Below, piece after piece: positions 20,062-29,800 of a stretch of DNA of 46,539 bases (positions are counted from its first letter, which is position 1; each line of letters opens with the position of its first letter). The stretch lies in IMG/VR virus record IMGVR_UViG_3300032116_000359, positions 1-46,539 of that record. One strand, written 5' to 3'. The translations under genes were made by a program, and so were the position numbers. The notes below the pieces were generated by a model, which searched no databases, was not told the origin of the DNA, and saw only the letters and a program-made list of their open reading frames with translations. This stretch comes from a virus.

Positions 20062-21483
20062 TTAACCCTTTCCTCTAGCTTTATTTATAACGTCATTTAA
20101 ATTTTCTTCCTTAAAAAAAGGAGTCTTCTTACTAGGAGCATTAGTATTTGGTGTTGGAATTTCCCCAGGTTTAGGTGGTTCTGCATCTTCTTTCTCATTA
20201 TCATCTTTACCTGTAAGACCAAGTTCTTTTCTTTTTTCTAATGCTTTAATTCTATTTGATTGTCTAATACTTTCCATTTTACTTTGTACTCCAAACTGAA
20301 GCTGAGAACGAAGTTCAGCAAGAGATAAAGGATTCACCTTAACAGTTTCCTCAGCATTTTTATATGCTAAAGTTTTAGCAACTGCATTAGATATAAGATT
20401 ATAGTTAGACAGTGTTACATATCTATCTGCTGCAGCTCTCATATCTTCAATGTTGTCATACTGAATATCTTTAAGAGGAATAATATTATCTCTTAATGCT
20501 TTTGAAGCTTCCTCAGCTTGTTGAAGATTACTAACATCTTGTAAATACTGAACATAGTCAGGATTGTTCATACTAGGAACAATTCCTTTAGTTCTAATAA
20601 GCTTATCCCAAGACTCAACTTTTTGTCTTAGAGTGCTGATAGATGCATCAAACTGATCTACTTGCTTCTGAGAATCCTGTCCAAGTTTTCTAATAGCAGT
20701 GGTAAGATAGACAGCTTCAGCCTTATCTTCCCCTCCGTAAACACCAGCATTTTGTTTTATAAAATCTTTTCTTTCTACATATGCTTGAGTTCTAAGCATT
20801 TGTTGAACAGCTGGATCTTGATTAAGCAAATTATTTACAAAGGCTTGAGATATTGGAAAAGCAAGTTCACCATTTTTTTGGGTCCAGATATAACTACCAT
20901 CCATTTTATCTTGCTTTACACTAATACCAGCATCTTTATATAACTTATTAGCAAGTGTAAAAACATCTACATTAGGAGTATACTTAGGAGCTGACATGCT
21001 TAAGGCAGTTTCAGCATCAGCATTTCTAAACTCTTGGGCTTGATAGTCTAATGCTTTTCTACCAACATCCCAATACATCTTTCTTGTCTTCTCATCTAAA
21101 GAAGTTCTAAGCTTTTCAGCTCTGCCAACTTCAGACATGTAGTTTTTAGTGTAAGCAATATCTTTTACAATAGTTTTATCCGTTGTAATAGGATCAAACA
21201 AACTAGTCGCAATCTGTTGATTCTGAGGCATTGAGAAGTCTAAAGCACTAATTGAGTTTAGACTTTCTGTAATAGTTTTAAGATAGGCATCTCTCTTCTC
21301 AATATTATCATCTCTCATCATAGCAGAAGAAAATATAGAGTCATACAAAGACTTTACTTTCTTTGCACCCTGCTGATACATAGACTCCCTTAGTTTGAGC
21401 ATTCGTTCAATCCTGTTAAAGTCAGGATCAAACTGCCCAGACGAAGGGAACACATCAGTCATTCCAGGTATAAATGTTGCCAT
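20062..21483 (-). CDS. uncharacterised helical virion protein (473 aa)
   Basis: Begins MATFIPGMTDVFPSSGQFDPDF and is then almost entirely alpha-helical and charged, with coiled-coil potential around residues 30-80 and 260-420. The C-terminus is Pro/Asn-rich and basic (PKPGEIPTPNTN, then FKEENLNDVINKARGKG). There are no catalytic motifs, membrane segments or Cys clusters. It is the first gene after a 58-base gap that holds a perfect 10-bp palindrome, so it may head a transcription or processing unit with the 676-, 1903- and 3113-aa genes. The role as an internal or scaffold-like virion protein is inferred from neighbours; I cannot name a family. Confidence 0.7.
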   Translation of the reverse strand: MATFIPGMTDVFPSSGQFDPDFNRIERMLKLRESMYQQGAKKVKSLYDSIFSSAMMRDDNIEKRDAYLKTITESLNSISALDFSMPQNQQIATSLFDPITTDKTIVKDIAYTKNYMSEVGRAEKLRTSLDEKTRKMYWDVGRKALDYQAQEFRNADAETALSMSAPKYTPNVDVFTLANKLYKDAGISVKQDKMDGSYIWTQKNGELAFPISQAFVNNLLNQDPAVQQMLRTQAYVERKDFIKQNAGVYGGEDKAEAVYLTTAIRKLGQDSQKQVDQFDASISTLRQKVESWDKLIRTKGIVPSMNNPDYVQYLQDVSNLQQAEEASKALRDNIIPLKDIQYDNIEDMRAAADRYVTLSNYNLISNAVAKTLAYKNAEETVKVNPLSLAELRSQLQFGVQSKMESIRQSNRIKALEKRKELGLTGKDDNEKEDAEPPKPGEIPTPNTNAPSKKTPFFKEENLNDVINKARGKG

Positions 21484-21513
21484 AGCTTACAATAATAATA
21501 TAGTCTAAAATTT

Positions 21514-21537
21514 TTAAAGTTTAAAACTAAACTTTAA
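21514..21537. repeat. perfect 10-bp inverted repeat between genes
   Basis: TTAAAGTTTA at 21514-21523 and TAAACTTTAA at 21528-21537 are exact reverse complements with a 4-base loop. They lie in the 58-base gap between the stop of the 942-aa gene's upstream neighbour and that gene's own stop. It is all A/T except two G-C pairs and lacks a clean U-tract, so it is a weak terminator candidate at best. It could be an operator or an RNA-processing site. A related palindrome is at 37790-37810. Confidence 0.6.
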
Positions 21538-21541
21538 GAGT

Positions 21542-24370
21542 TTAATCACCATCTAAATCAAAACTGGTACTAGAACCTCCTACAGGATTACCATACTTAT
21601 CTGTTCTCTGAGTTTCTCTACCCGATCTAATTGCCAACATAGCTAAGTCAGATGCTCTCTCTTTTTTCTTTTCATCTGACAAATCTGTTCCAGCTAAAGA
21701 TTCTAAGTAAGTGTTATAGTATGAGTTAAAAGCAGATCCTAATGCAGCTAAATCAGATCCTGTAGAGTTACTACTACCATATCCAAGACCAGCAAATCCT
21801 GCGGTATTTGGTTTAAAGATTTGTCTACCCGTCCAAGGATCTTTAAAGAAATGTGTGTTTGTAGCATTAATATCTCCAAACTTCTGTCTGTTATTCCAAG
21901 CTCTATCAAATGCTTTACTAGTATCCTTAAGCATTCCTCTAATAGCATTGTCATACTGCTGTAAAGCTACAGCATTGCCTGCCCAAAGTTCTTTCATTGC
22001 TGCAGCACGTTGAGCTCTGATAGCATCTCTTCTTCTAACTTCTTGAGACTCATAAGCATTACCTCTGTTAATATTATTACCAACAACGTTAGCAATATCT
22101 TGAACAGCTCCTTCAGCCACCTGACCAGCTGCATTAGATAAGTTAGCAGATAACCCTTGTGGTGCAGTGTATGCTCCAAGAATATTAGCCTGAGTGTTAA
22201 AGAGACCTTGTCTAGAAGCCACTCTTGCTCTAGGATCTTCTAAATATAAAGGTGCCTTTTCATACTCTGGAGTTGGAACAAAAGGCATGATTAATCTAGG
22301 AAACACTGCACTAGATGCAAACATATTGTAAGCATCAGGAGCTGTATATCCAAATGGAGTTTCACTAGACCCTCTATTACAGAAAGCCATTGCTTCTTCT
22401 GCTGTTCTAAATCCACCAGCTCCTGCAGAAACACTCACAGGTTTAGCAATATACTTTCCTTTATTAGCAGGATCAGGAGCACATACGTATCTAGTTTCTG
22501 TATTAACACCAGGCCCAGGAGGTTTTCCAGGAGGCATTTGAATATTTGGAGGAGCAGGTTGCTTGGGTTTACCAGCAAGTTTAATTAATTGACCTATATC
22601 TGTATTACCTCTCCAATCATCAGCTTTAGTAATTCTTCTTGTAGGTTCTTTTGAATATCCACTACCCTTAGGTTCAGGCACACCTTTATACTCAATAGCA
22701 AATAGAGATCCATATTTTTTAGAAAAATCAGGATCAGAAGAAAGAAGATCATACATATCAAGAAAAGCCTGCTGACTTCTTCTAATATCTTGTCCTGATT
22801 GAGGAGTCAGTCCTAACTTCTTTGCAATCTTATTGTAGTAAGTATTAGCACCCCCCTTGTCCCATTCTTCAGTAATAAGCTCAGGAGTACCAGCAAGTTT
22901 TTCATTAATAACATATTTTTGACGCTGGCCTTCTAAAAGACTATTGATATATTGCTCTTCTGTAACAGAATCACTTTTACCTCTTTCAGATTTATATTTT
23001 TGATAAAGAGCCGTTCTTAAGTCAGCTGTTTCAGGGGCGGTGAATAAAGTTTTAAATTCTTCAAAGTCTTTGCTCCAAGTTGCTTCACCTGCTTTTTGAA
23101 ATTTAGGAAGAGGACCCCCACCCTTAGCTTTGCCCATAAGTTTCTGTTGAGCAAACATTGGAAGCTGACCGCCCTTCATTGACTCTTGAACAGCAGCAAG
23201 CTTTGCAAGCATACCTTCATTTTTGTCAAGCATCATCTGAGCAGTAGACTTCTGTAAAGGATCACTATTTATATCCTTAATAATAGCATTGTATTCATTA
23301 AGCTTAAACTTCTTAGAAATTTTAGCCGGTGTAACACCCTTCTTCCATAAAGCTTTTGGAACATTAAACATTTCAAGGATTGCAGGATCTTTAATTTTAA
23401 GAGCCTTTGTATCACTAAACATAAATGAAGGTGTCTTAGGATCAGCAGATTCAATCTGTTCTGCTGTTAAAAGAAGACCACCATCTGTATGTCGTTTACC
23501 CTCAAGCTCAAAGAAACTGTTGCTTCCATCAGCCTCAGGTCTAATAAATGTTTCACCACCTTCTGCTTCAATTACAGGCTCAGCTGCATCGTCACTCTTA
23601 TCTTCAGACATAGTATTTGTATAATGATCAGCAGTAGTTTTACTCATATCTGTATAAAACTTCTTCCAACCAAGATCTAAACTATATCCAGATTGACCTC
23701 CGTATTTCATTTCTTGAGGCCCTCCTACAATACGAATCTTAATTTTGTCTGTATCTTTTGCCATAAGGTTTCCTCCAAATTGTGTTATAAACATCCCTTC
23801 ATTTATGGGAGTTAACATGTTAGGAAATTGAACACCTGTATTAGTTTCTACATTGCCTAAATTACGACCCTGCTCAACTACAGGATTAAAATTAGCTTCT
23901 CTAAATGCTCTATCAAACTCTCTTTTAACTCTTCTGTTTTCTTTAAACTTGGCTGCAGCACTAAGTGCATTAGCAGCACCCATTAAACTAGCATTTAATT
24001 TAAATACATCTTGTGTCCATTTGGGAGCTTTGCTATCTCCGGCAGTATTAGCAGCAGGATTAACACCTGTACCAGGTCCTGTCTTTGGAGTTCCTCCAGA
24101 AAGTTTTGCATTTGTATTAAACTTCTGAGGCTCCACTTGTTCATTTGGAACACATTTCTGATCTCCAACACTCCATGTCTCTTTTCCTATTACACAGCCA
24201 TATAAGTCATACTGCTCAGCAGCAGGTGCTGCTGATTGTTGAACTGTATTAGACCCTTTATAGTTAATATCAGGGACACACTGTTGTAACACAGGATCAA
24301 AAATTTCTCCATAAGGACATTCACCTGCAAATTGCATTTGAGGAAGCCCTGTAATTTTAATCTTAGGCAT
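21542..24370 (-). CDS. probable virion-internal protein with repeated LPxxQ and Cys motifs (942 aa)
   Basis: Not assignable to a named function. The N-terminus carries LPQMQFAG (residues 9-16), CPYGEIF...CVP (18-33) and a second Cys pair ending CVP (58-75). Further LPxxQ-like copies are LPMFAQ (about 403) and LPKFQKAG (about 421). A central segment, EAEGGETFIRP to HTDGGLLL (268-300), then FMFSD, has the look of a conserved phage module; I only recall it as widespread in uncharacterised phage proteins. Residues 540-600 contain DPDFSKKYGSLFAIEYKG and GNTDIGQLIKLAG. A Pro-rich linker is at 603-622. The C-terminal third is Asn/Ala-rich and helical. It lies 2 bases after the 249-aa gene, so it is tightly coupled. 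A packaged structural or cargo protein is the best guess. Confidence 0.7.
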   Translation of the reverse strand: MPKIKITGLPQMQFAGECPYGEIFDPVLQQCVPDINYKGSNTVQQSAAPAAEQYDLYGCVIGKETWSVGDQKCVPNEQVEPQKFNTNAKLSGGTPKTGPGTGVNPAANTAGDSKAPKWTQDVFKLNASLMGAANALSAAAKFKENRRVKREFDRAFREANFNPVVEQGRNLGNVETNTGVQFPNMLTPINEGMFITQFGGNLMAKDTDKIKIRIVGGPQEMKYGGQSGYSLDLGWKKFYTDMSKTTADHYTNTMSEDKSDDAAEPVIEAEGGETFIRPEADGSNSFFELEGKRHTDGGLLLTAEQIESADPKTPSFMFSDTKALKIKDPAILEMFNVPKALWKKGVTPAKISKKFKLNEYNAIIKDINSDPLQKSTAQMMLDKNEGMLAKLAAVQESMKGGQLPMFAQQKLMGKAKGGGPLPKFQKAGEATWSKDFEEFKTLFTAPETADLRTALYQKYKSERGKSDSVTEEQYINSLLEGQRQKYVINEKLAGTPELITEEWDKGGANTYYNKIAKKLGLTPQSGQDIRRSQQAFLDMYDLLSSDPDFSKKYGSLFAIEYKGVPEPKGSGYSKEPTRRITKADDWRGNTDIGQLIKLAGKPKQPAPPNIQMPPGKPPGPGVNTETRYVCAPDPANKGKYIAKPVSVSAGAGGFRTAEEAMAFCNRGSSETPFGYTAPDAYNMFASSAVFPRLIMPFVPTPEYEKAPLYLEDPRARVASRQGLFNTQANILGAYTAPQGLSANLSNAAGQVAEGAVQDIANVVGNNINRGNAYESQEVRRRDAIRAQRAAAMKELWAGNAVALQQYDNAIRGMLKDTSKAFDRAWNNRQKFGDINATNTHFFKDPWTGRQIFKPNTAGFAGLGYGSSNSTGSDLAALGSAFNSYYNTYLESLAGTDLSDEKKKERASDLAMLAIRSGRETQRTDKYGNPVGGSSTSFDLDGD

Positions 24371-24372
24371 GA

Positions 24373-25122
24373 TTAAAGGTATTGAATTTTATAACCTTTT
24401 TTCTTTAACTTTTTAATTTCTTCTTCACTCATTTCATACTCACCACCCACTTTCAAATCTCCACCTACCATTTTTTTACTAGAAGACATAATCTTCTGTT
24501 GTACAAATTCAGGGAGAGCTCTAAAACCAGGGTTGTCAAAAGAACCGCCAGCTTCAAACATTACTGCTGGATTGTATGCAGAGTCTGCATAAAGAGGTAC
24601 ATAACCACCACTAGCATATGATACTCCAGCTGAATAGGTAGAGTTATTTTTAGTGGGTCCACCATAAGCCATTTTACCTCCACAACCATAACAAGGCTTT
24701 CCACCCATTCTCATCATAGGTTGTTGTCCTTGTTGAGGCTGAGCCATCATCTGTTGCATTTGTTCTGCAACAGCCTGAATCAACTGTGTTCCTTGATCCT
24801 GAGGGATACCAGCTTCTACAAGTTGCTGTAAGATTTCTTGAGGATCTGCTCCTTGTTGTAAAGCTTGAGCAATAAACTGAATAATCTGTTCTTCTTGACC
24901 TCCACCACCTTGCTGTGGAGCAGGTTGCTGCATCATTTGACCAGCCATCTGCATAGTAGGAATAGAGGTATCCCCACCATACATATAAGCACCCCCATAC
25001 ATAGCCATCTCCAACATTTCTGCATCAGGGTGAGCTTTAAAGAAAGATTGTTTAGTAGGGTACTTTTTATAAAAGTCTTTTTCAGTTTTAACCCCTGCAA
25101 TTTTTAAGAATTGTTTTACCAT
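24373..25122 (-). CDS. uncharacterised Gln/Gly/Met-rich protein (249 aa), LPxxQ-motif family member
   Basis: The N-terminal 35 residues (FLKIAGVKTEKDFYKKYPTK) form a small basic helical module that resembles short modules I recall from other phage proteins. Then come Gly/Met repeats (MYGGAYMYGG), IPTMQMAGQM (a copy of the LPxxQ-type motif), a Gln-rich helical segment (residues 75-125), and a Cys-rich patch MGGKPCYGCGGKMAYGG that could bind a metal ion. The C-terminus is EIKKLKKKGYKIQYL. There are no membrane segments or enzyme signatures. It lies 18 bases after the 575-aa gene and 2 bases before the 942-aa gene. It shares its linear motif with its three neighbours, which suggests a common location in the particle. 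Function unknown. Confidence 0.65.
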   Translation of the reverse strand: MVKQFLKIAGVKTEKDFYKKYPTKQSFFKAHPDAEMLEMAMYGGAYMYGGDTSIPTMQMAGQMMQQPAPQQGGGGQEEQIIQFIAQALQQGADPQEILQQLVEAGIPQDQGTQLIQAVAEQMQQMMAQPQQGQQPMMRMGGKPCYGCGGKMAYGGPTKNNSTYSAGVSYASGGYVPLYADSAYNPAVMFEAGGSFDNPGFRALPEFVQQKIMSSSKKMVGGDLKVGGEYEMSEEEIKKLKKKGYKIQYL

Positions 25123-25140
25123 TTTATTTTTTATTAAAGA

Positions 25141-26868
25141 TTATTTGTATTCATTTAACCAACCACCTCTTTGCATTGCTCTTTTACCATAAGAACCACT
25201 TATTTTTAAATTACCCTGTTTTCTCATAGGAATATTTAAGCCAGCCTCTATATTATAATTTAATGCTTTTTGAGGAGGTAATAGTCTTTCCATCCTACTC
25301 ATTTCAGAAAGTTCTGGATCTCCAAAGAATTTATCTACAGAAGCATTTAATGTAAGTCTAGGAGCTCTCTCTGCATCACGTTTACCAAATCTAAAATCAG
25401 AATCTAAATTTGCTGCCCAGCTTTGTCCAGGAACATAATTGCCAGAAAGATTTAATGAACCTCTTTTACGAAAAACTTCTGGAAGAGAAAATCTCATATC
25501 GTGAGTTTTTCTTCCAAATGGATCTGTAGAGTAGTTATACCCTAAACTAAACTTAGGATAGCTAAGTTCAATACCAGTTCTTGTATTTCCTCTTGTAGGA
25601 GCTACCTCAGGACCAAACATATCCATAGGTACACAATCTCCTACTTCTTCCAAAAATACAAAACCTTCTGGACATTGTCCTCCACCTTGCATTTGGGGAA
25701 GGTTTGGAGAGTATTCATTTACAACGTCTCCTCCATCTTGATACTGGTCACCATAAGTCATATAATCTGATACAGCATCTGCATAGTGATCCATTACAGC
25801 AAGCTTAGAACTAATCCAAGGTTCTAAATCTGAATTAGGCTTAATAAACTTACGTAGCTTTCCAAGCTTATCCATTACAGCACTCATCTGTTGCAAAGCC
25901 ATTCCTCCGTCAGCTTCACCACCTTTTTGCATCATACCTGCCATGCTCCCCATACTTCCAGCACCGGGTGCTATTAGATTAAGAAGTTGTGGATTATCCT
26001 TTATAGTTTCCTTTGCTTTATTAACTCTATTCATCATACCAGGAAGTAACAACATTCCAAATGCAGCTTTAGGAAGATTATTATTAGATTCACCACCATT
26101 TTTTAAAAATCTATTTCCTTGTTTTGCAAACTGACCCACCTCTACAGCATCACCAGAGTTTGGGTCTATTATATAATTTTTACCATCAGACCATGTTTGA
26201 ATATCAGCTCCAGGAGGAGGTATAAATCCTTTTAAAGAACCAGAAGCAGTTCTTCTAGAACTAGGTATACCTTCACGATTCATAAGTCCCATATCTATTC
26301 TACTAATCTCCCTACCTGACTCATCAACAATTCTTTCAATTAAAGGAACAAACTTCTGCTTAGATGTAAAAGATCCAAACCAACCATCTTCAGCAGAAAG
26401 ATTATCAAACTGATCTTTTCTTTTTATACCTCTTTCATCTTTAAACTTTTGATTATTTTTCTGAAACTCTAAAAACTCTCTCTGAGCTCTTGGAACAATA
26501 TCATAGTTTATGACTGTATCTGGATACATTTGTCTATATTCATCAAATAAACCTCTTCCTAGGTTCTTTGATCTATTGTCTAATGTTCTACTTCCAGATA
26601 AACCTTTCTGAGATGCAAAGTCTATAAGACGGTTCCACTCCTCCATTTCTCTTGGAGTTAAGCCAGGAGTTTCTCCAGGAAAACCTGTCTCAGCTTTATA
26701 TAAAGGCATTTCCATACCATACTCAGCTTTACGCCAAGTACCACCTTTACCTTTATACCATTTAGCAGCCCAGCCGTTTGCATATGCAGATGGGTATACA
26801 TCAAATTTTTGTCTAGCTAAAGACTTAGCTTTAGACCACAGTGAGGGATTGTTAGGTTTGTTTGCCAT
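25141..26868 (-). CDS. internal virion protein with YPSAYANGW domain and C-terminal beta-barrel-like region (575 aa)
   Basis: Residues 10-48 contain KFDVYPSAYANGWAAKWYKG, a basic module found in many phage and giant-virus proteins (I believe of the DUF5872 type). The middle is Gly/Met-rich with MQKGGEADGG (313-322), NNNLPKAAFG (262-271) and the composite LPQMQGGG + CPEG...CVP (390-414), which matches the start of the 942-aa protein. Residues 430-565 alternate polar and apolar residues in short strands (GIELSYPKFSLGYNYS, GSLNLSGNYV, LTLNASVDKFF, YNIEAGLNIP, NLKISGSYG), as in an outer-membrane-type beta-barrel. The last residues are GGWLNEYK, repeated inside the neighbouring 1262-aa protein. 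There is no signal peptide. Role inferred: packaged protein that might act at the host envelope; unproven. Confidence 0.7.
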   Translation of the reverse strand: MANKPNNPSLWSKAKSLARQKFDVYPSAYANGWAAKWYKGKGGTWRKAEYGMEMPLYKAETGFPGETPGLTPREMEEWNRLIDFASQKGLSGSRTLDNRSKNLGRGLFDEYRQMYPDTVINYDIVPRAQREFLEFQKNNQKFKDERGIKRKDQFDNLSAEDGWFGSFTSKQKFVPLIERIVDESGREISRIDMGLMNREGIPSSRRTASGSLKGFIPPPGADIQTWSDGKNYIIDPNSGDAVEVGQFAKQGNRFLKNGGESNNNLPKAAFGMLLLPGMMNRVNKAKETIKDNPQLLNLIAPGAGSMGSMAGMMQKGGEADGGMALQQMSAVMDKLGKLRKFIKPNSDLEPWISSKLAVMDHYADAVSDYMTYGDQYQDGGDVVNEYSPNLPQMQGGGQCPEGFVFLEEVGDCVPMDMFGPEVAPTRGNTRTGIELSYPKFSLGYNYSTDPFGRKTHDMRFSLPEVFRKRGSLNLSGNYVPGQSWAANLDSDFRFGKRDAERAPRLTLNASVDKFFGDPELSEMSRMERLLPPQKALNYNIEAGLNIPMRKQGNLKISGSYGKRAMQRGGWLNEYK

Positions 26869-26873
26869 ACAAA

Positions 26874-29800
26874 TTATTTTCTTCTATTGTGAGAATAAGG
26901 TATTCTTTGACTACTTGTTTTAGATGATTTAAATTTAGATCTTTCTTCTGAGCTTAACTCTGATGAGGTTTTAGGTGTTTTAGAAGATACTCTTTTAGAA
27001 GGTCTACAAGCAGGATATGCTCTACTCTCTCCTTCTTGTCTACCACATGGTTTACCACTTTTAATATCCACCCACTTTTCTGCAAACCATCTGTCCAATC
27101 CACCGTGTTGTCCACCTTGTTTCTTTTTAGGAATAAACTTTGGATTATTTGGATTAAATGGTTGGTAATCATTGGTATTCCAAATACGACCATACCAAGT
27201 ATCATAATAATTACTACTAGGAACTCCTGGAGCTGGATTATTAATATTTCTATAATACCAATCTCTTCCTTTATTCATCAGTATTCTTCTCTCGTTTTCT
27301 GGGAGCTTTCCTATTGTAGCATTATATTCTTGATCAAATGAATATGCTGCATTTTTTCTACCAGGCCACTTTCCTTCTGTATCTAGTTTTGAAGGATCAT
27401 ACTTTTTATAATATTCCTGTAAAGCATATGCTCTAGGATCTTTTAGTATTTTACTATTAGCCTGATCCCAACCAGCATTAAAGATAAAATCCATAGCTTC
27501 GCCAGCTTCCATTGCACTAGCGTTAGGTAGTATCTTTTTTACTTCTGGATATATATTTCCCATTAGCATATTCATATACTTAGGGTCACTATAGTATGGT
27601 AAAGGAGTTCCACCTGGACCACCTCTTAGCTGTTCATATTGTAATATTTTATTAGCTTGATGTCTAACACTATCAGCAGAGGATTGAATACCAACTTGTT
27701 GAGTAGTTCCAGCAAATTGCATTTTAGGAACATGTACAGGTTTAGGTTTAGGATTTGTAAGCATCCAACTAGAATTATACGGACCACCTAGCTTAGCTTT
27801 ATAATCATCTAACCAATTATCTGTTTTAAATGTAAGATGATATTCATCTATATAATCAGCATCTTGAAAGGTTATAGAACTTTTATCATAAGGTTGTAAG
27901 ATAGCCTGTTCTCCTGTATTAGCTTTAGCTAAAATAGTTTCACCAGTAGGATTATATACAGTGTCTCCAGTTATTCTCCAATTAGATCCTTTAGGGGGTC
28001 TACCATCTTTGTATCCATTATTATTTACTAACGGACCACCTTGTTTATTTTGCTTTATTGGATTTGTTATATAATTAAGAAATGTATTTATTCTTTCCTG
28101 TGTTGTTATTGGTAAGGTAACAGCTTTACTACGGGTATCTATTAACTCATTAATAGGTTTTTTAAGTTCATTTACTACATAAGGAGTTCTTCTTTCAGAT
28201 TCTAATCCATATAAGGCAAGCTTTTCAGCATCAGAAAGACCAGAAACATATTTTGCAAATTCTTCATCAGATAACTTAGAAAGTTCATCTGTATATCCAC
28301 CTTCTAAATCATAAAATTTATTACCACCTCTTTCTGTATATGGACCTAAGTCATCTACCCCTTTAGTTGAACGAAGTCTTGGTTTAAGATTCCAATTCTG
28401 CTTTATAATTGTTGCAGGGTTTTGACCAATTCTATTTCCTTCAGTAAAAGCTCTAGCAACACCAGATCCAGGAAGTGTGTTTAAATCAATTACAGATACT
28501 CCTCCTGTTTCTGGATTTCTTAAAAAGTTATATCCTTGCCAATCAGGATAGATTCCTTGTTTATTTAGTTGTCTAAGTTTAAGAGCCATTTCAGCTGCAG
28601 CAGTTCTGGAAATTGGTTCAGCAGAACGTTGAGCAAGACCAAAAGTGCTACCCTGCATTCTAGGAGTTAATGTAACATTTTTATTTGCACCAAGTTCCTG
28701 AAGATGAAAAGGAAGTCCAATTTGAGGATCTCTTATAGATTTTCCTGCTTCAAACAAACTACGTGTTGCTCCTTCAAAAGGTTCTTTTGTTGAGTATTTT
28801 AAAACAACATCAGGACTATATTTTAACGGAGATACAAATTCAGAATACGAACCAGCCCCCATCACATCATCAACATTAAATAATTTTCCTAAACCTGTAT
28901 TTTGTAATTTATTACCTATTAGTAATTTTTGTTTAGCTTGATAGTATTGATTATATATTTCAGGAGTATCTCTTTCTGCTTGTGACAAAGCTCTCCAATC
29001 ATCATCAAGTTTATTAAGTTTTTTTACAGCAGACTTAGATACTTGATCACTAAATTTAGATATCCCTGAAAAGTCTATTTTTGTAGGATCACTATAGTCT
29101 TTTGAATATCCTCTTAACCAATTTGGTTTTTCCCCAACCATTGGAATTTTTCCAGAAGCGGGATTTATTTTATAGATGTTTTTTAGAGGAGTTCGTGTTG
29201 TAATACCTGTTGATCCAGGCAGTAAGCTTACTGAACCTACACCAGCAACATCTCCTACTAATCCTAAAGTAGCTAAAGCATTTGATCCAAACCCATCACC
29301 AAAACCATAAGGATTTTGACCAAGTGCTTGCTGAGTAAGTCTTGATGCAGACATAGCAGGTGCTGTAATAGGATTTATATTTATAAATGTCTCAGCACCA
29401 ATTGTCCCTGCACCAGGATTATAACCACCAGGAGTTAATGCTCCAAAGCTTTGAGCCAAAGCAGAATTTTGTATAGCTTGCTGTTTTCTATAATTAGCTG
29501 CAGCTTCTTCACGAAGTCTAACAGCTTCACGACTCATATCCTGAGCTTTAACAGAAGGACCTTCTTTAGTTTTTTTAGGAAGGTTGGAAACAGCTTGTTT
29601 ATATTCTTTTGACTGTTGATACGGTTGTACTTTTATATTTCGATTAGCTTGTTTAGCACCAGTGGATGTCCAATTATATAAATTTTGTCTGTTTCTTTCA
29701 CGTTGATCAATTGCTAAAAAATTTAATAATTCAGATGATGGAAAACCTGTTTGAGCTTTAGGAAGTTCATATTCATTCAACCATCCTCCATCAGCTTTTT

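Noticed and set aside
21514-21537. Palindrome as a rho-independent terminator
   Set aside because: The stem is almost all A/T and is followed by AAATTTTAGA rather than a U-run, so stable termination is doubtful.
26370-26470. Peptidoglycan-binding-like motif (AEDGWFGSFTS) in the 575-aa protein
   Set aside because: Only a short resemblance to the DGxFGxxT pattern; flanking repeats and helices of that domain are not evident.
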